A DNA stretch of 23,959 nt from Candidatus Aminicenantes bacterium UBA647 (GTDB lineage Bacteria; Acidobacteriota; Aminicenantia; UBA2199). Position numbers and translations under genes: made by a program. The stretch lies in contig DBOL01000004.1 of assembly GCA_002299555.1 (NCBI GenBank), positions 1-23,959 on the forward strand. The letters run 5' to 3'. Positions 1 to 6,346 of the stretch are shown here, piece after piece. Below the pieces are notes generated by a model. The model worked only from the letters and a program-made list of their open reading frames with translations. It was not told where the DNA came from and did no database searches. The first letter of the stretch is position 1. Each line of letters starts with the position of its first letter.

Positions 1-17
1 AAATTTTTTTCATCAAC

Positions 18-49
18 TATGTAACATAATGTGTTTTATGTTACATAAT
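18..49. promoter_or_regulatory. Double palindromic operator-like site
   Basis: TATGTAACATAAT (18-30) is repeated as TATGTTACATAAT (37-49) with one mismatch at 19-bp spacing. Each copy contains the near-palindrome ATGTWACAT, so the pair also forms a 12-bp inverted repeat (18-29 with 36-47). It ends 11 bp before the -35 box of the first operon. Two dyads about two helical turns apart suit cooperative binding of a dimeric regulator. It could instead be the weak terminator of a gene left of the window, but no good T-tract follows. Confidence 0.5.
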
Positions 50-60
50 ATTTTCTCTTG

Positions 61-89
61 TTGACATATTACATTTAAAACACCATAAT
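61..89 (+). promoter_or_regulatory. Sigma70-type promoter of the first operon
   Basis: TTGACA (61-66), a 17-bp spacer and CATAAT (84-89). The expected transcription start is near 96, giving a leader of about 24 nt before the ATG at 120. An overlapping TAATAT at 86-91 is an alternative -10. Confidence 0.6.
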
Positions 90-109
90 ATAACCGCAGT
101 TATAAATGT

Positions 110-122
110 GGAGAGAAGTATG
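110..122 (+). promoter_or_regulatory. RBS deciding the start of the first gene
   Basis: GGAGAG at 110-115 lies 4 nt before ATG 120-122. A longer reading frame from GTG 108 would put this ribosome-binding site inside the coding region, so ATG 120 is preferred. An almost identical arrangement (14 of 15 bases) precedes the gene at 7326. Confidence 0.6.
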
Positions 123-494
123 GATAATAACCTTGAAAAAATTGATAGCCGTGTCTTTATGATGTTTAATTTTATTTCAGAGGAATTGAACTCTATCAGG
201 ATCAAATTGAAGAATTTACAAGAATGGCAAAAAGAGAATCCATCAAAATCAGTGATTAAAAGAATAGATAACAATAGCAAATCGGAATATTTCATTCTCC
301 AGGAAAATTTTTCAAAAAAACCGAAACAAAAGGTCGTAAAAAGAAGTGAATTAAAAAGTATAAAAAAAGAACTGGAAGGTTTTAAGATAAAGAGAAAAAG
401 CGTAAGGGATGAAATAAACCGGTTAAAGAATCTATTGAAAGGTATGGAAAAAATGCTTAATTATTTGATCAGAGTCTTTAAAATAGAAAACTAA
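120..494 (+). CDS. Small Lys-rich helical protein, unknown; partner of a nucleotidyltransferase
   Basis: Not recognised. The 124-residue product is very rich in Lys, Glu, Asn and Ile, has no signal peptide or membrane segment, and reads as mostly helical. An N-terminal helix (about residues 5-40) is followed by a polar Ser/Asn/Lys linker and a basic C-terminal helix with heptad-like spacing (about 75-120), likely a coiled coil. Its stop codon overlaps the start of the next gene by one base (TAATG at 492-496), so the two are translationally coupled and probably made in fixed ratio. Small charged helical proteins coupled to a nucleotidyltransferase-fold protein are common in toxin-antitoxin and abortive-infection pairs. 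That role is inference from context only. Start chosen at ATG 120 rather than GTG 108 because of the RBS at 110-115. Confidence 0.7.
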   Translation: MDNNLEKIDSRVFMMFNFISEELNSIRIKLKNLQEWQKENPSKSVIKRIDNNSKSEYFILQENFSKKPKQKVVKRSELKSIKKELEGFKIKRKSVRDEINRLKNLLKGMEKMLNYLIRVFKIEN

Positions 495-937
495 TGGAAA
501 AATTACAGGAAGAGTTTCACTTATTGCTGAAGAGTTTTGATCAGGCAAAAATTCTTGATAAATTTATTATTATAGGATCCTGGGCAAAAGAGATCTATAT
601 GGAAAATTTCCCAATAAGAAGATCAATGATAAAAACACTTGATATCGATTTTTCCCTGATCGATCCAAAGGGGTTTTATCAAATCTCTGTAAATGATCTG
701 TTAAAAGTACATGAGTATAAGCCTGAATTAACTATTCACTCAAAAAGCATTACCTATTTCCCTGCAACAGAATCGAATAAATTGAAAATCGATTTTTTCG
801 GATCTGGCAAATTAGATTCCATTGCTGAAGAGAGATTCAAGGGTAAGTTTCTGAATTTTTATAAAGAGGGTAGGGAGAAACTAAAGAGTAGAGAAATTGA
901 TCTCGATAGTGATTTAAATCATGGGATGGAATTTTAG
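494..937 (+). CDS. Small nucleotidyltransferase-fold protein (NTP_transf_8 / AbiEii-like)
   Basis: The 147-residue soluble protein shows the pol-beta-type nucleotidyltransferase signature: a GSWA motif (about residues 28-31), the acidic pair in TLDIDF (about 48-53), and a third acidic strand KIDFF (about 98-102). This GSW...DID...(E/D)F pattern matches the family that includes NTP_transf_8 (PF12281) and more distantly AbiEii-type toxins. These transfer nucleotides to RNA or protein targets, or act as antitoxin kinases or nucleotidyltransferases. All three catalytic elements look intact, but from memory the family is usually longer (roughly 200 residues or more), so a C-terminal helical part may be missing. 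It is the second gene of an operon and overlaps the first by 1 nt. A toxin or antitoxin role is plausible but unproven. Confidence 0.6.
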   Translation: MEKLQEEFHLLLKSFDQAKILDKFIIIGSWAKEIYMENFPIRRSMIKTLDIDFSLIDPKGFYQISVNDLLKVHEYKPELTIHSKSITYFPATESNKLKIDFFGSGKLDSIAEERFKGKFLNFYKEGREKLKSREIDLDSDLNHGMEF

Positions 938-1005
938 TTTTTGTATGGCTCTATTTTCTCTCACTGTGCATCATAATTACTTTTATGTTTCACAGTAGAG
1001 GCTTT

Positions 1006-1100
1006 TTGTTGACATTTTCCGGAATTGATGTATATTTATATTGAAAATGTTATTTTACGGCTAACAAAGTTAGGTTCGGATAACATTTATTGTGTAAACT
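1006..1100 (+). repeat. Direct repeat copy 1 (promoter segment plus GTTAGGTTCGGA segment)
   Basis: Two conserved segments are shared with 1607-1758. Segment 1006-1051 matches 1607-1652 at 39 of 46 positions by my own alignment. Segment 1069-1100, beginning GTTAGGTTCGGA and ending TGTAAACT, matches 1727-1758 at 27 of 32. The first segment carries TTGACA (1009-1014), a 16-bp spacer and TATATT (1031-1036), so the repeat includes a promoter-like unit. Confidence 0.7.
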
Positions 1101-1183
1101 TCTTCCATTCATCAACTTTTAGGAATTACCGAAGAAAATTTCGATATAAAAAGTATATCATATTATTTATTCCCAAACAAATA

Positions 1184-1212
1184 TTGAAATTTTTAAAAAA
1201 CTGTACTATACT
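1184..1212 (+). promoter_or_regulatory. Promoter of the winged-helix regulator
   Basis: TTGAAA (1184-1189), a 17-bp spacer and TATACT (1207-1212). The predicted start, near 1218-1220, falls inside the palindrome at 1216-1233, as expected for a repressible promoter. Confidence 0.6.
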
Positions 1213-1215
1213 TTA

Positions 1216-1233
1216 AGTGGTTGCACAACCACT
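1216..1233. promoter_or_regulatory. 18-bp palindromic operator at the regulator's transcription start
   Basis: AGTGGTTGCACAACCACT has perfect 8-bp arms around a CA centre. It covers the predicted +1 and abuts the GGGGGTGG ribosome-binding site (1234-1241) of the regulator gene. In RNA it would fold into a hairpin beside the RBS. Autoregulation by the encoded protein is the simplest reading. Confidence 0.6.
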
Positions 1234-1248
1234 GGGGGTGGTATTTAT

Positions 1249-1578
1249 ATGATTGAAGCAATAACTGGTTCTTTAGTTAAAGAAAAGATACTGTTGTATC
1301 TGATTTTGAATCCACTTTCCTATCCCAATGAAATTGCTCGAAATTTTGAGTTTAATCTTAGTGCAGTTCAAAAACAACTGGAAAAACTCGAAAGTGCCAG
1401 AGTTGTATGCAGCCGGCTGAAAGGCAGGGTTAGACTCTATGAGATCGATCCCAGGTATCCCTTTAAAAAAGAACTGGAAGCACTTCTGAGAAAGGTTTAT
1501 TCCTATCTGGATCAGGATACAAAAGATAAATACTATATTAAGAGGGCCAGACCCAGAAAGCCGGGGAAAGCATTATGA
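1249..1578 (+). CDS. Winged helix-turn-helix transcriptional regulator (ArsR/MarR-like)
   Basis: The 109-residue protein has a wHTH domain over about residues 5-70: helix LVKEKILLYLILNP, then an antisense helix and recognition helix (YPNEIARNFEFNLSAVQKQL), then a wing with GRVRLYEID. The C-terminal tail is basic and ends near RARPRKPGKAL. I know this tail (PFKKEL...YY..R.RPR..GK) from small regulators found beside nucleotidyltransferase-type toxin-antitoxin genes, a recollection rather than a search result. The gene starts at ATG 1249 after the strong RBS GGGGGTGG (1234-1241). It has its own promoter with an operator-like palindrome, so it is probably autoregulated and may control the upstream operon. 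No metal-binding cysteine pair typical of ArsR sensors is visible (only one Cys). Confidence 0.75.
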   Translation: MIEAITGSLVKEKILLYLILNPLSYPNEIARNFEFNLSAVQKQLEKLESARVVCSRLKGRVRLYEIDPRYPFKKELEALLRKVYSYLDQDTKDKYYIKRARPRKPGKAL

Positions 1579-1606
1579 TTAAATATGGTTTGAAAATATC
1601 TGTTAA

Positions 1607-1758
1607 TTGTTGACATTTCCCGGAATTAATATATGTTATTATTGAATATGTTGATATGCAAATTTGACAAAATTTTGAATATTTTACTGAATTACACCAC
1701 TATATATAGATTTTCTCACTAAATATGTTAGGTTCGGAAAGTAATTATTATGTAAACT
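1607..1758 (+). repeat. Direct repeat copy 2 flanking the regulator gene
   Basis: Contains the 46-nt promoter-like segment (1607-1652: TTGACA 1610-1615, 16-bp spacer, TATGTT 1632-1637) and the 32-nt segment 1727-1758 beginning GTTAGGTTCGGA. The two segments lie further apart here than in copy 1 because of roughly 57 extra bases. A third, partial unit (TCCGGA ... ATTATGTAAACT) lies at 1830-1854. Confidence 0.7.
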
Positions 1759-1811
1759 AATGTTGAAACTATACAATGTGTAGAAATACTCTCCAGGTCT
1801 GCATTCTCCGG

Positions 1812-1980
1812 ATGTTGGCCATGAATCGATCCGGACCAACATATTATGTAAACTTACACAGATGGTACTTCTTATTGAAGGAAACAGGCATCTCTACAGA
1901 TAATAGCGATTTCAACCTTAAAAAGGGTCCCCAAACCGCTAGTTTCTGTACGAATGCCCCCGCTAGTCCTAAATGGGACT
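1812..1980 (+). ncRNA. Candidate structured RNA or long imperfect hairpin element
   Basis: Three stems lie in a row. Stem A pairs ATGTTGG (1812-1818) with CCAACAT (1836-1842). Stem B is long and symmetric: GGCAT (1887-1891) with ATGCC (1954-1958), TACAGA (1895-1900) with TCTGTA (1945-1950), and TAGCG (1904-1908) with CGCTA (1937-1941). Its three helices are separated by 3x3 internal loops, and CCTT/AAGG (1916-1919/1923-1926) can pair within the apical loop. Stem C pairs AGTCC (1965-1969) with GGACT (1976-1980). The strand is not certain because the fold is near-symmetric. It could be a small RNA, or the folded end of a lost mobile element. No family assigned. Confidence 0.35.
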
Positions 1981-2052
1981 TTCCCTATAGCTATGTCTAT
2001 CAACTATTTTTAAAGCAAGAAGCATTTTTAAGGGGAAAGTTTTATTAAATAA

Positions 2053-3378
2053 TCAGATCAATTCAAGGCCATGAAGTATGATTATGATAACTGCAATAGG
2101 AGTTATAAACCTCAATATAAATCTCCAGGCATTATAATACCAATCTTTACTATTAAAATTCTCTGATTCGATAATATTCTTTTTCATCTTCCATCCGACA
2201 AATAAAGCAATGATAAGGCCCCCTGTCGGCAGCATGTAGTTCGTCGACACGAAATCAAATATATCAAAGAAAGATTGCCTCTTCCCCTTGAACATGACCT
2301 GGATCTTATCAAGTGCCGGAAGCAGACCTATAAAGAATATTGTACCACCCATAATTAATGTGGATTTGAGTCTTGACCACCCCTTCTCATCTATGAAATA
2401 TGATACGACAACTTCAAGTAATGATATTCCGGAAGTAAGTGCTGCAAATGTTAATAACAGGAAGAATGGTACCGATATAAATGGTCCGGTTTGAGCGAAA
2501 AGAACCGGTAGAGTTTCAAAAATCAGTCCCGGCCCTGCAGCTGGTTCCATATTATATTCAAATACAAGAGCAAAAATTGCAATACCAGCAAGAAGAGCGA
2601 TGATAGTATCCATGAAAACCACAGTTAGAGCTGCTCGTGGAAGGTTGATCTTTTTTCCCAGGTAACTTCCATATGTTATCATTGCTCCCATGCCAAGTGA
2701 CAATGTGAAGAATGCATGTCCCAGAGCAGAAAGTATTGCTTCGGATGATAATTTTGAAAAATCTGGTTTAAACATGAATGCCAGTGCAGTTTTCCCTCCA
2801 TCAGAGAAAAATACTCCATAAAATGTAAGACCCAACAGGAGAACTACAAGAGCGGGCATCAGGATCTTCGACCACTTTTCTATTCCGTTTTTTACACCTC
2901 CGATAACAATGGATATGACAAGTCCCATAAATATTGTATGCCACATTATTGAAAGTAGGGGGTTGGTTTTAAGCTCAGCAAATTTGGCAACGATCTGATC
3001 AGGCGATCCTGAAAATCCGGCAAAAGATTTAAATATATATGCCATAGCCTGGCCTGCAACAACACTATAAAATGAGAGGATAATAAAACCGGAAGCAGCA
3101 CCAAGCCAACCTGCAGCCTGCCATATGCTTTTTTTCCCGTCAAGATTCTGAAATGCTCCGATCGGGTTCTTTTCAGACCTGTGCCCAACGATTAATTCAG
3201 ATATCATTATCGGTAATCCAACAACGAGGATAAATCCGAGGTAGACCAGAACAAATGCACCTCCTCCGTAAACTCCTGTAATGTAAGGGAATTTCCAAAT
3301 ATTTCCAAGTCCTACTGCAGATCCCGCTGCTGCCAGAACAAACCCCATCCTTGAGCCCCATTTTCCTCTTGTAGCCAT
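2053..3378 (-). CDS. Sodium:neurotransmitter symporter family (NSS/SNF) amino-acid transporter
   Basis: The 441-residue membrane protein belongs to the LeuT/MhsT family, which imports amino acids or related amines with Na+. The N-terminus carries the family hallmark: a Trp in KWGSR, then the unwound TM1 segment GSAVGLGNIWKFPY (about residues 19-32) that contributes to the substrate and Na+ sites, then GGGAF (38-42). The length and hydrophobic pattern fit about 11 membrane helices, as in the bacterial Tyt1/MhsT branch, rather than the 12 of LeuT. The substrate cannot be told from sequence. Start at ATG 3376-3378 is supported by AAGGAG on the minus strand (3385-3390), 6 nt upstream. The gene has its own promoter (3403-3431) and lies 126 bp beyond the upstream FecCD gene, so it is probably a separate unit. 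Confidence 0.92.
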   Translation of the reverse strand: MATRGKWGSRMGFVLAAAGSAVGLGNIWKFPYITGVYGGGAFVLVYLGFILVVGLPIMISELIVGHRSEKNPIGAFQNLDGKKSIWQAAGWLGAASGFIILSFYSVVAGQAMAYIFKSFAGFSGSPDQIVAKFAELKTNPLLSIMWHTIFMGLVISIVIGGVKNGIEKWSKILMPALVVLLLGLTFYGVFFSDGGKTALAFMFKPDFSKLSSEAILSALGHAFFTLSLGMGAMITYGSYLGKKINLPRAALTVVFMDTIIALLAGIAIFALVFEYNMEPAAGPGLIFETLPVLFAQTGPFISVPFFLLLTFAALTSGISLLEVVVSYFIDEKGWSRLKSTLIMGGTIFFIGLLPALDKIQVMFKGKRQSFFDIFDFVSTNYMLPTGGLIIALFVGWKMKKNIIESENFNSKDWYYNAWRFILRFITPIAVIIIILHGLELI

Positions 3379-3402
3379 CGATGTCTCCTTGAATAAAGTT
3401 GA

Positions 3403-3431
3403 TTTTTAACACAGCACAATTTTATTGTCAA
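3403..3431 (-). promoter_or_regulatory. Promoter of the NSS symporter gene
   Basis: Read on the minus strand: TTGACA (3426-3431), a 17-bp spacer and TAAAAA (3403-3408), with a TG dinucleotide just upstream of the -10. The start would fall near 3396, giving a short leader that contains the AAGGAG ribosome-binding site. Confidence 0.55.
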
Positions 3432-3504
3432 ATTCAAAATCTAAGGAATACATTGAATCTATTTGGCAGTAATAATAGTTTTATCAGAATAGAAAAAATA
3501 ATTA

Positions 3505-4509
3505 TCAGATTTTTTTTCTTAATGAAGTTATCAGAATAAAAAGGAAGAAAGGAGCTCCGAAGAAAGAAGTGATGATACCAACAGGGATCTCTACCGGTGG
3601 TATTAAAGTTCTTGCAAGAAGATCTGCCAAAGCGAGGAGGATTCCTCCAAATATGACAGTAACAATTACAAGAAATCTGAAGTCATCCTTAATGAATTGT
3701 CTGGAAATATGTGGAACTATCAAACCGACAAATCCGATCGGGCCTGTAATTGAGACAATAATGCCTGTTATTAGAGACACTATGATGAACAATAAGATCC
3801 TGAATTTTTTTACATTAAGGCCTCTTGTAGAGGCAAAATTTTCCCCACCTGATATCAGGACAAGTTCTTTATTCAGAAAGACAGCTGTAACAACAAAAAA
3901 TATCCACATCGGAAGAATGATTATTATATCTTTGTAACCGCTTGTGGATATACTTCCCATTAGCCATCTCAATATAGAAACAGTTTGCGTGATATCGACC
4001 ATATATTGTAATAGCAATATAAATGCAGAGAAGAAAAAATTTATTGCAACTCCGGACATAAGTATCGTGTAAACAGAATAACTCTTCGTAATTCTGGAGA
4101 TTCCGAGGATAAGAAGGATAGATAATATACCACCTGCAAATCCTGCAATATAGACCAGATTAATTCCAAAGATACTCATAACAAGATTCAGCTTCAAGGC
4201 TGCCACAGTACCTGCCGCCGCACCGGAGGAAACTCCAAGCGTATAAGGAGTTGCAAGGCTGTTCTTGAAAATATTCTGGAAGATCAATCCCCCGAGAGCA
4301 AGGGAAGATCCGACCAGAAAGGCCATAATAGTTCTCGGGAAACGTAATTGCCAGAATATGAAACTGTCAGGATCATTCGAAAATAGTTTTGAGATATCGA
4401 GATCTATAATTCCCAGGAATGGAATAATTAATATTACCAATAATCCGAATCCGGATATTATCAGGTATTTAGTCCTGCTTTTCATATGGAATAAATATCT
4501 CCTTATCAT
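3505..4509 (-). CDS. FecCD-family ABC transporter permease (iron-siderophore/cobalamin type)
   Basis: About 334 residues forming a 9-10 helix permease of the BtuC/FecD/FhuB family. Family motifs are RFPRTIMAFLVGSSLALGG near the second helix, the cytoplasmic coupling segment GPIGFVGLIVPHISR that contacts the ATPase, and the late helix IPVGIITSFFGAPFF. It works with the ATPase encoded just upstream. The reading frame extends to an ATG at 4525-4527, but the ATG at 4507-4509 is better placed behind a GAAAGGA sequence; an ATG at 4483-4485 is also possible. With the start at 4509 the gene overlaps the ATPase gene by 41 nt. No substrate-binding protein or TonB receptor gene is in the window, so the ligand (ferric siderophore, heme or cobalamin) is unknown. 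It is last in a five-gene operon. Confidence 0.9.
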   Translation of the reverse strand: MIRRYLFHMKSRTKYLIISGFGLLVILIIPFLGIIDLDISKLFSNDPDSFIFWQLRFPRTIMAFLVGSSLALGGLIFQNIFKNSLATPYTLGVSSGAAAGTVAALKLNLVMSIFGINLVYIAGFAGGILSILLILGISRITKSYSVYTILMSGVAINFFFSAFILLLQYMVDITQTVSILRWLMGSISTSGYKDIIIILPMWIFFVVTAVFLNKELVLISGGENFASTRGLNVKKFRILLFIIVSLITGIIVSITGPIGFVGLIVPHISRQFIKDDFRFLVIVTVIFGGILLALADLLARTLIPPVEIPVGIITSFFGAPFFLFILITSLRKKI

Positions 4510-5230
4510 TGTGTTCAATCCTTTCAAAATCCATATTGAAGGTTTTTTTAAGTACTTCAGCAGTAGAGGATCTTTCCCCGCTGTATAAAATGTTTCCTTC
4601 TCTTAAAGAGATAAGGTTGTCGGTAAGTTGGTACAAGGGCTCCAGATTATGTGAGACAACCAGTATGGTCTTACCTTCTTTTTTTAATTCTGCAAATATA
4701 TTTTTAAGGTCCATTACTCCTTCAGGATCAAGGTTGGCAAATGGTTCATCAAATAAGAGGAGAGGGACATCCTGAATATAGGCAGATGCGATCAGGACCC
4801 TTCTTCTTTCACCACTACTCAGAGTATTGATATCTCTGGAAACAATATTTGCTATATCGAATTTTTCAAGACATTTCTCATAAATATCAAGGTCATTTTT
4901 ATCATAATCTGAAAAATATTTTTTATAGGGATAACGGCCGGCAAGGAGAATATCCCTCACGGAGATAGGAAGCAGGAATTCTTCTGATTGAGGCTGGAAT
5001 GAAATTAACTTTGCAAGTTCTCTTCTTGACAGATCTTTAATGTTTTTTCCTTGTATGGAGACCTTTCCTTTATAATCTCTAATAATTCCGGAAATTATCT
5101 TAAGGAGAGTAGTTTTACCGGCACCATTAGGCCCGATCATGATCGTGAGCTCTCTTTCCCTGATATTAAGGTCTATATTTTTCAGTATCTCTTTATTACG
5201 GACAAAGGAGAGACCTTCTATTCTGATCAT
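4469..5230 (-). CDS. ABC transporter ATP-binding protein, FepC/BtuD type
   Basis: The 253-residue ATPase has every nucleotide-binding motif: Walker A GPNGAGKT (33-40), Q-loop around Q80-Q82, signature LSSGE (137-141), Walker B LLLFDE (157-162), D-loop ANLD (165-168) and the switch histidine H194. It powers import through the FecCD permease encoded downstream. Its ATG (5228-5230) overlaps the stop of the endonuclease III gene as ATGA, so translation is coupled. The C-terminal extension beyond residue 215 (GERSSTAEVLKKTFNMDFERI and onward) is typical of iron/cobalamin importer ATPases. The specific ligand is not deducible. Confidence 0.93.
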   Translation of the reverse strand: MIRIEGLSFVRNKEILKNIDLNIRERELTIMIGPNGAGKTTLLKIISGIIRDYKGKVSIQGKNIKDLSRRELAKLISFQPQSEEFLLPISVRDILLAGRYPYKKYFSDYDKNDLDIYEKCLEKFDIANIVSRDINTLSSGERRRVLIASAYIQDVPLLLFDEPFANLDPEGVMDLKNIFAELKKEGKTILVVSHNLEPLYQLTDNLISLREGNILYSGERSSTAEVLKKTFNMDFERIEHNDKEIFIPYEKQD

Positions 5231-5895
5231 TTTCCCCCGGGTTTATTATTTGTTTCCTGAAAATAATTACATTTGTCAGAGATATTACATAGTTCACAGG
5301 ATGGGCTTACAGGTTTACATATGGTCTGCCCGAATCCAACCAGGGTCTGGTTAACACTATTCCACGATTTTTCCGGGAAAAGTTCTCTCAGTTCCGCTTC
5401 AACGATCTCCGGTTTATCACCGGTAGCCCAACCGAGTCTTTTTGAGATCCGAAAGACGTGAATATCTACGGAGATCGAAGGTATTCCAAATGCGAGGGAA
5501 CGTACCAGATTTGCTGTTTTTCTGCCCACACCGGGAAGAGATATAAGTTCCTCCATATCAGACGGAACTTCTTCTCCGGTTTTGGCAAGATGTTCAGCAA
5601 TCTTAATGATATTTTTTGCTTTCTGTCTAAAAAATCCGACAGGATAGATCAATTGAGAGATCTTATTTTCTCCCAGAGACAAAATTTTTTCAGGTGTATC
5701 TGCAGCTTGGAAAAGTCTATCCGATGCACCTTTTGTAACTTCATCTCTGGTTCTGGAACTGATAAGTATAGAGATCAGTATCCTGAGTGGTGTAGATCTT
5801 ATACTCTTCTCAAATGACCGGACCGGAGGGTCAAGAGGTATTGTGAGTTCTTCTATTGCAGAAAGAATATTAAGATAGTCTTCAGCTTGATCCAT
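5227..5895 (-). CDS. nth: Endonuclease III (DNA glycosylase/AP lyase)
   Basis: The 222-residue base-excision repair enzyme removes oxidised pyrimidines and nicks abasic sites. The helix-hairpin-helix motif LPGVGRKTA (120-128) contains the catalytic lysine K126. The catalytic aspartate is D144 (SVDIH), with the same 18-residue spacing as K120/D138 of the E. coli enzyme. Four cysteines, C193, C200, C203 and C209, follow the C-X6-C-X2-C-X5-C pattern of the [4Fe-4S] cluster. The first half carries ISSRTRDEV in place of the E. coli SAQATD motif, a variant I associate with archaeal and some bacterial homologues. It sits between an OsmC-like gene (4 nt upstream) and the ABC ATPase gene (4-nt overlap), an unusual operon position. 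Confidence 0.95.
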   Translation of the reverse strand: MDQAEDYLNILSAIEELTIPLDPPVRSFEKSIRSTPLRILISILISSRTRDEVTKGASDRLFQAADTPEKILSLGENKISQLIYPVGFFRQKAKNIIKIAEHLAKTGEEVPSDMEELISLPGVGRKTANLVRSLAFGIPSISVDIHVFRISKRLGWATGDKPEIVEAELRELFPEKSWNSVNQTLVGFGQTICKPVSPSCELCNISDKCNYFQETNNKPGGK

Positions 5896-5899
5896 ATTA

Positions 5900-6322
5900 T
5901 TAATCTATTATCTCACCATTAATAATAATTTCGCTGATAAGTTCTACTGCAGGCTGAAGAGTCGCAGAAACACCACAATATCTTTCTTCAGAAAGTGACA
6001 CAGCTTTTTTCACTTTTTCTGAAGAGATATCATTTCCTGTAAATCTATATGTAGTTTTTATTGTATTGAATTTTTTGGGATGTTCATCGGCTAATGATCC
6101 ATCTGTTGAAACCTCAAATGAGTCAACTTCTACTCTCATTTTTTTTAGAATAGATATAACATCCATTCCTGTACATCCTGCCAGAGATATAAGTGTTAAC
6201 CCCTTTGGCATCGGGCCGAGGTTCTTTCCACCAACTTTCTCGTCAGCATCTATTATAATATCAAAACCATCCAGTTTTGCTGTGAAGGCCATTCCTTCTT
6301 TCCATACTACTTTACCTTTCAT
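5900..6322 (-). CDS. OsmC-family protein (peroxide/thiol-stress type)
   Basis: The 140-residue cytoplasmic protein belongs to the OsmC/Ohr superfamily, whose dimers reduce organic hydroperoxides with two cysteines. The motifs fit the YhfA-like branch: GPMPKGLTLISLAGC places the first Cys at C50 at the start of a helix, and ERYCGVSATL places the second at C116. The substrate is uncertain because several members of this branch have no proven peroxidase activity. The ATG at 6320-6322 is preceded on the minus strand by GGAG 8 nt upstream. It is second in the operon, 24 nt after the metal-exporter gene and 4 nt before nth. Confidence 0.85.
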   Translation of the reverse strand: MKGKVVWKEGMAFTAKLDGFDIIIDADEKVGGKNLGPMPKGLTLISLAGCTGMDVISILKKMRVEVDSFEVSTDGSLADEHPKKFNTIKTTYRFTGNDISSEKVKKAVSLSEERYCGVSATLQPAVELISEIIINGEIID

Positions 6323-6346
6323 TGTTCACTCCTATATTTATTAGGG

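Larger units (their letters stand above)
938..1248. other. Intergenic region with promoters and repeat copy 1
   Basis: No convincing gene. A 63-codon frame at 1025-1216 has no RBS and runs through promoter sequence. The region holds a weak stem (ACTGTG 963-968 with CACAGT 991-996), a promoter-like sequence at 1009-1036 inside a direct repeat, a small hairpin (CTAAC/GTTAG, 1061-1073), and the promoter, operator and RBS of the regulator gene at 1184-1241. Confidence 0.6.
1579..2052. other. 474-bp intergenic region with repeat copy 2 and structured elements
   Basis: No supported gene. A 90-codon frame at 1776-2048 lacks an RBS and resembles no family I know. The stretch contains the second direct-repeat copy (1607-1758), adjacent palindromes CAAATTTG (1659-1666) and CAAAATTTTG (1668-1677), a third partial copy of the TGTAAACT motif (1829-1854), and several hairpins between 1812 and 1980. 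From about 1790 to 2000 the base composition is visibly less AT-rich than the flanks, which fits a structured RNA or imported DNA. Confidence 0.6.

Noticed and set aside
41..295. 84-codon minus-strand frame overlapping the first gene
   Set aside because: Antisense shadow of the 120-494 gene, running through its promoter; no RBS or family resemblance.
963..1007. Intrinsic terminator after the nucleotidyltransferase gene
   Set aside because: The stem (ACTGTG/CACAGT) has only 6 bp with a 22-nt loop and just five T residues several bases away; too weak to call.
1006..1100. Integron attC-like site, because of CTAAC/GTTAG and GTTAGG sequences
   Set aside because: The stem is only 5 bp with a 3-nt loop, there is no paired outer core site and no integrase in the window, and the repeats carry promoters, unlike typical cassettes.
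1025..1216. 63-codon open frame upstream of the regulator
   Set aside because: No ribosome-binding site, overlaps the repeat and promoter sequences, low-complexity AT-rich composition and no recognisable motif.
1664..1692. Additional promoter starting with TTGACA at 1664-1669
   Set aside because: No sequence resembling a -10 box at 15-18 bp; the TTGACA is part of two adjacent AT palindromes.
1776..2048. 90-codon open frame in the 474-bp gap
   Set aside because: No RBS or family resemblance; it coincides with the hairpin-rich element, whose palindromes explain the sequence better than a protein does.
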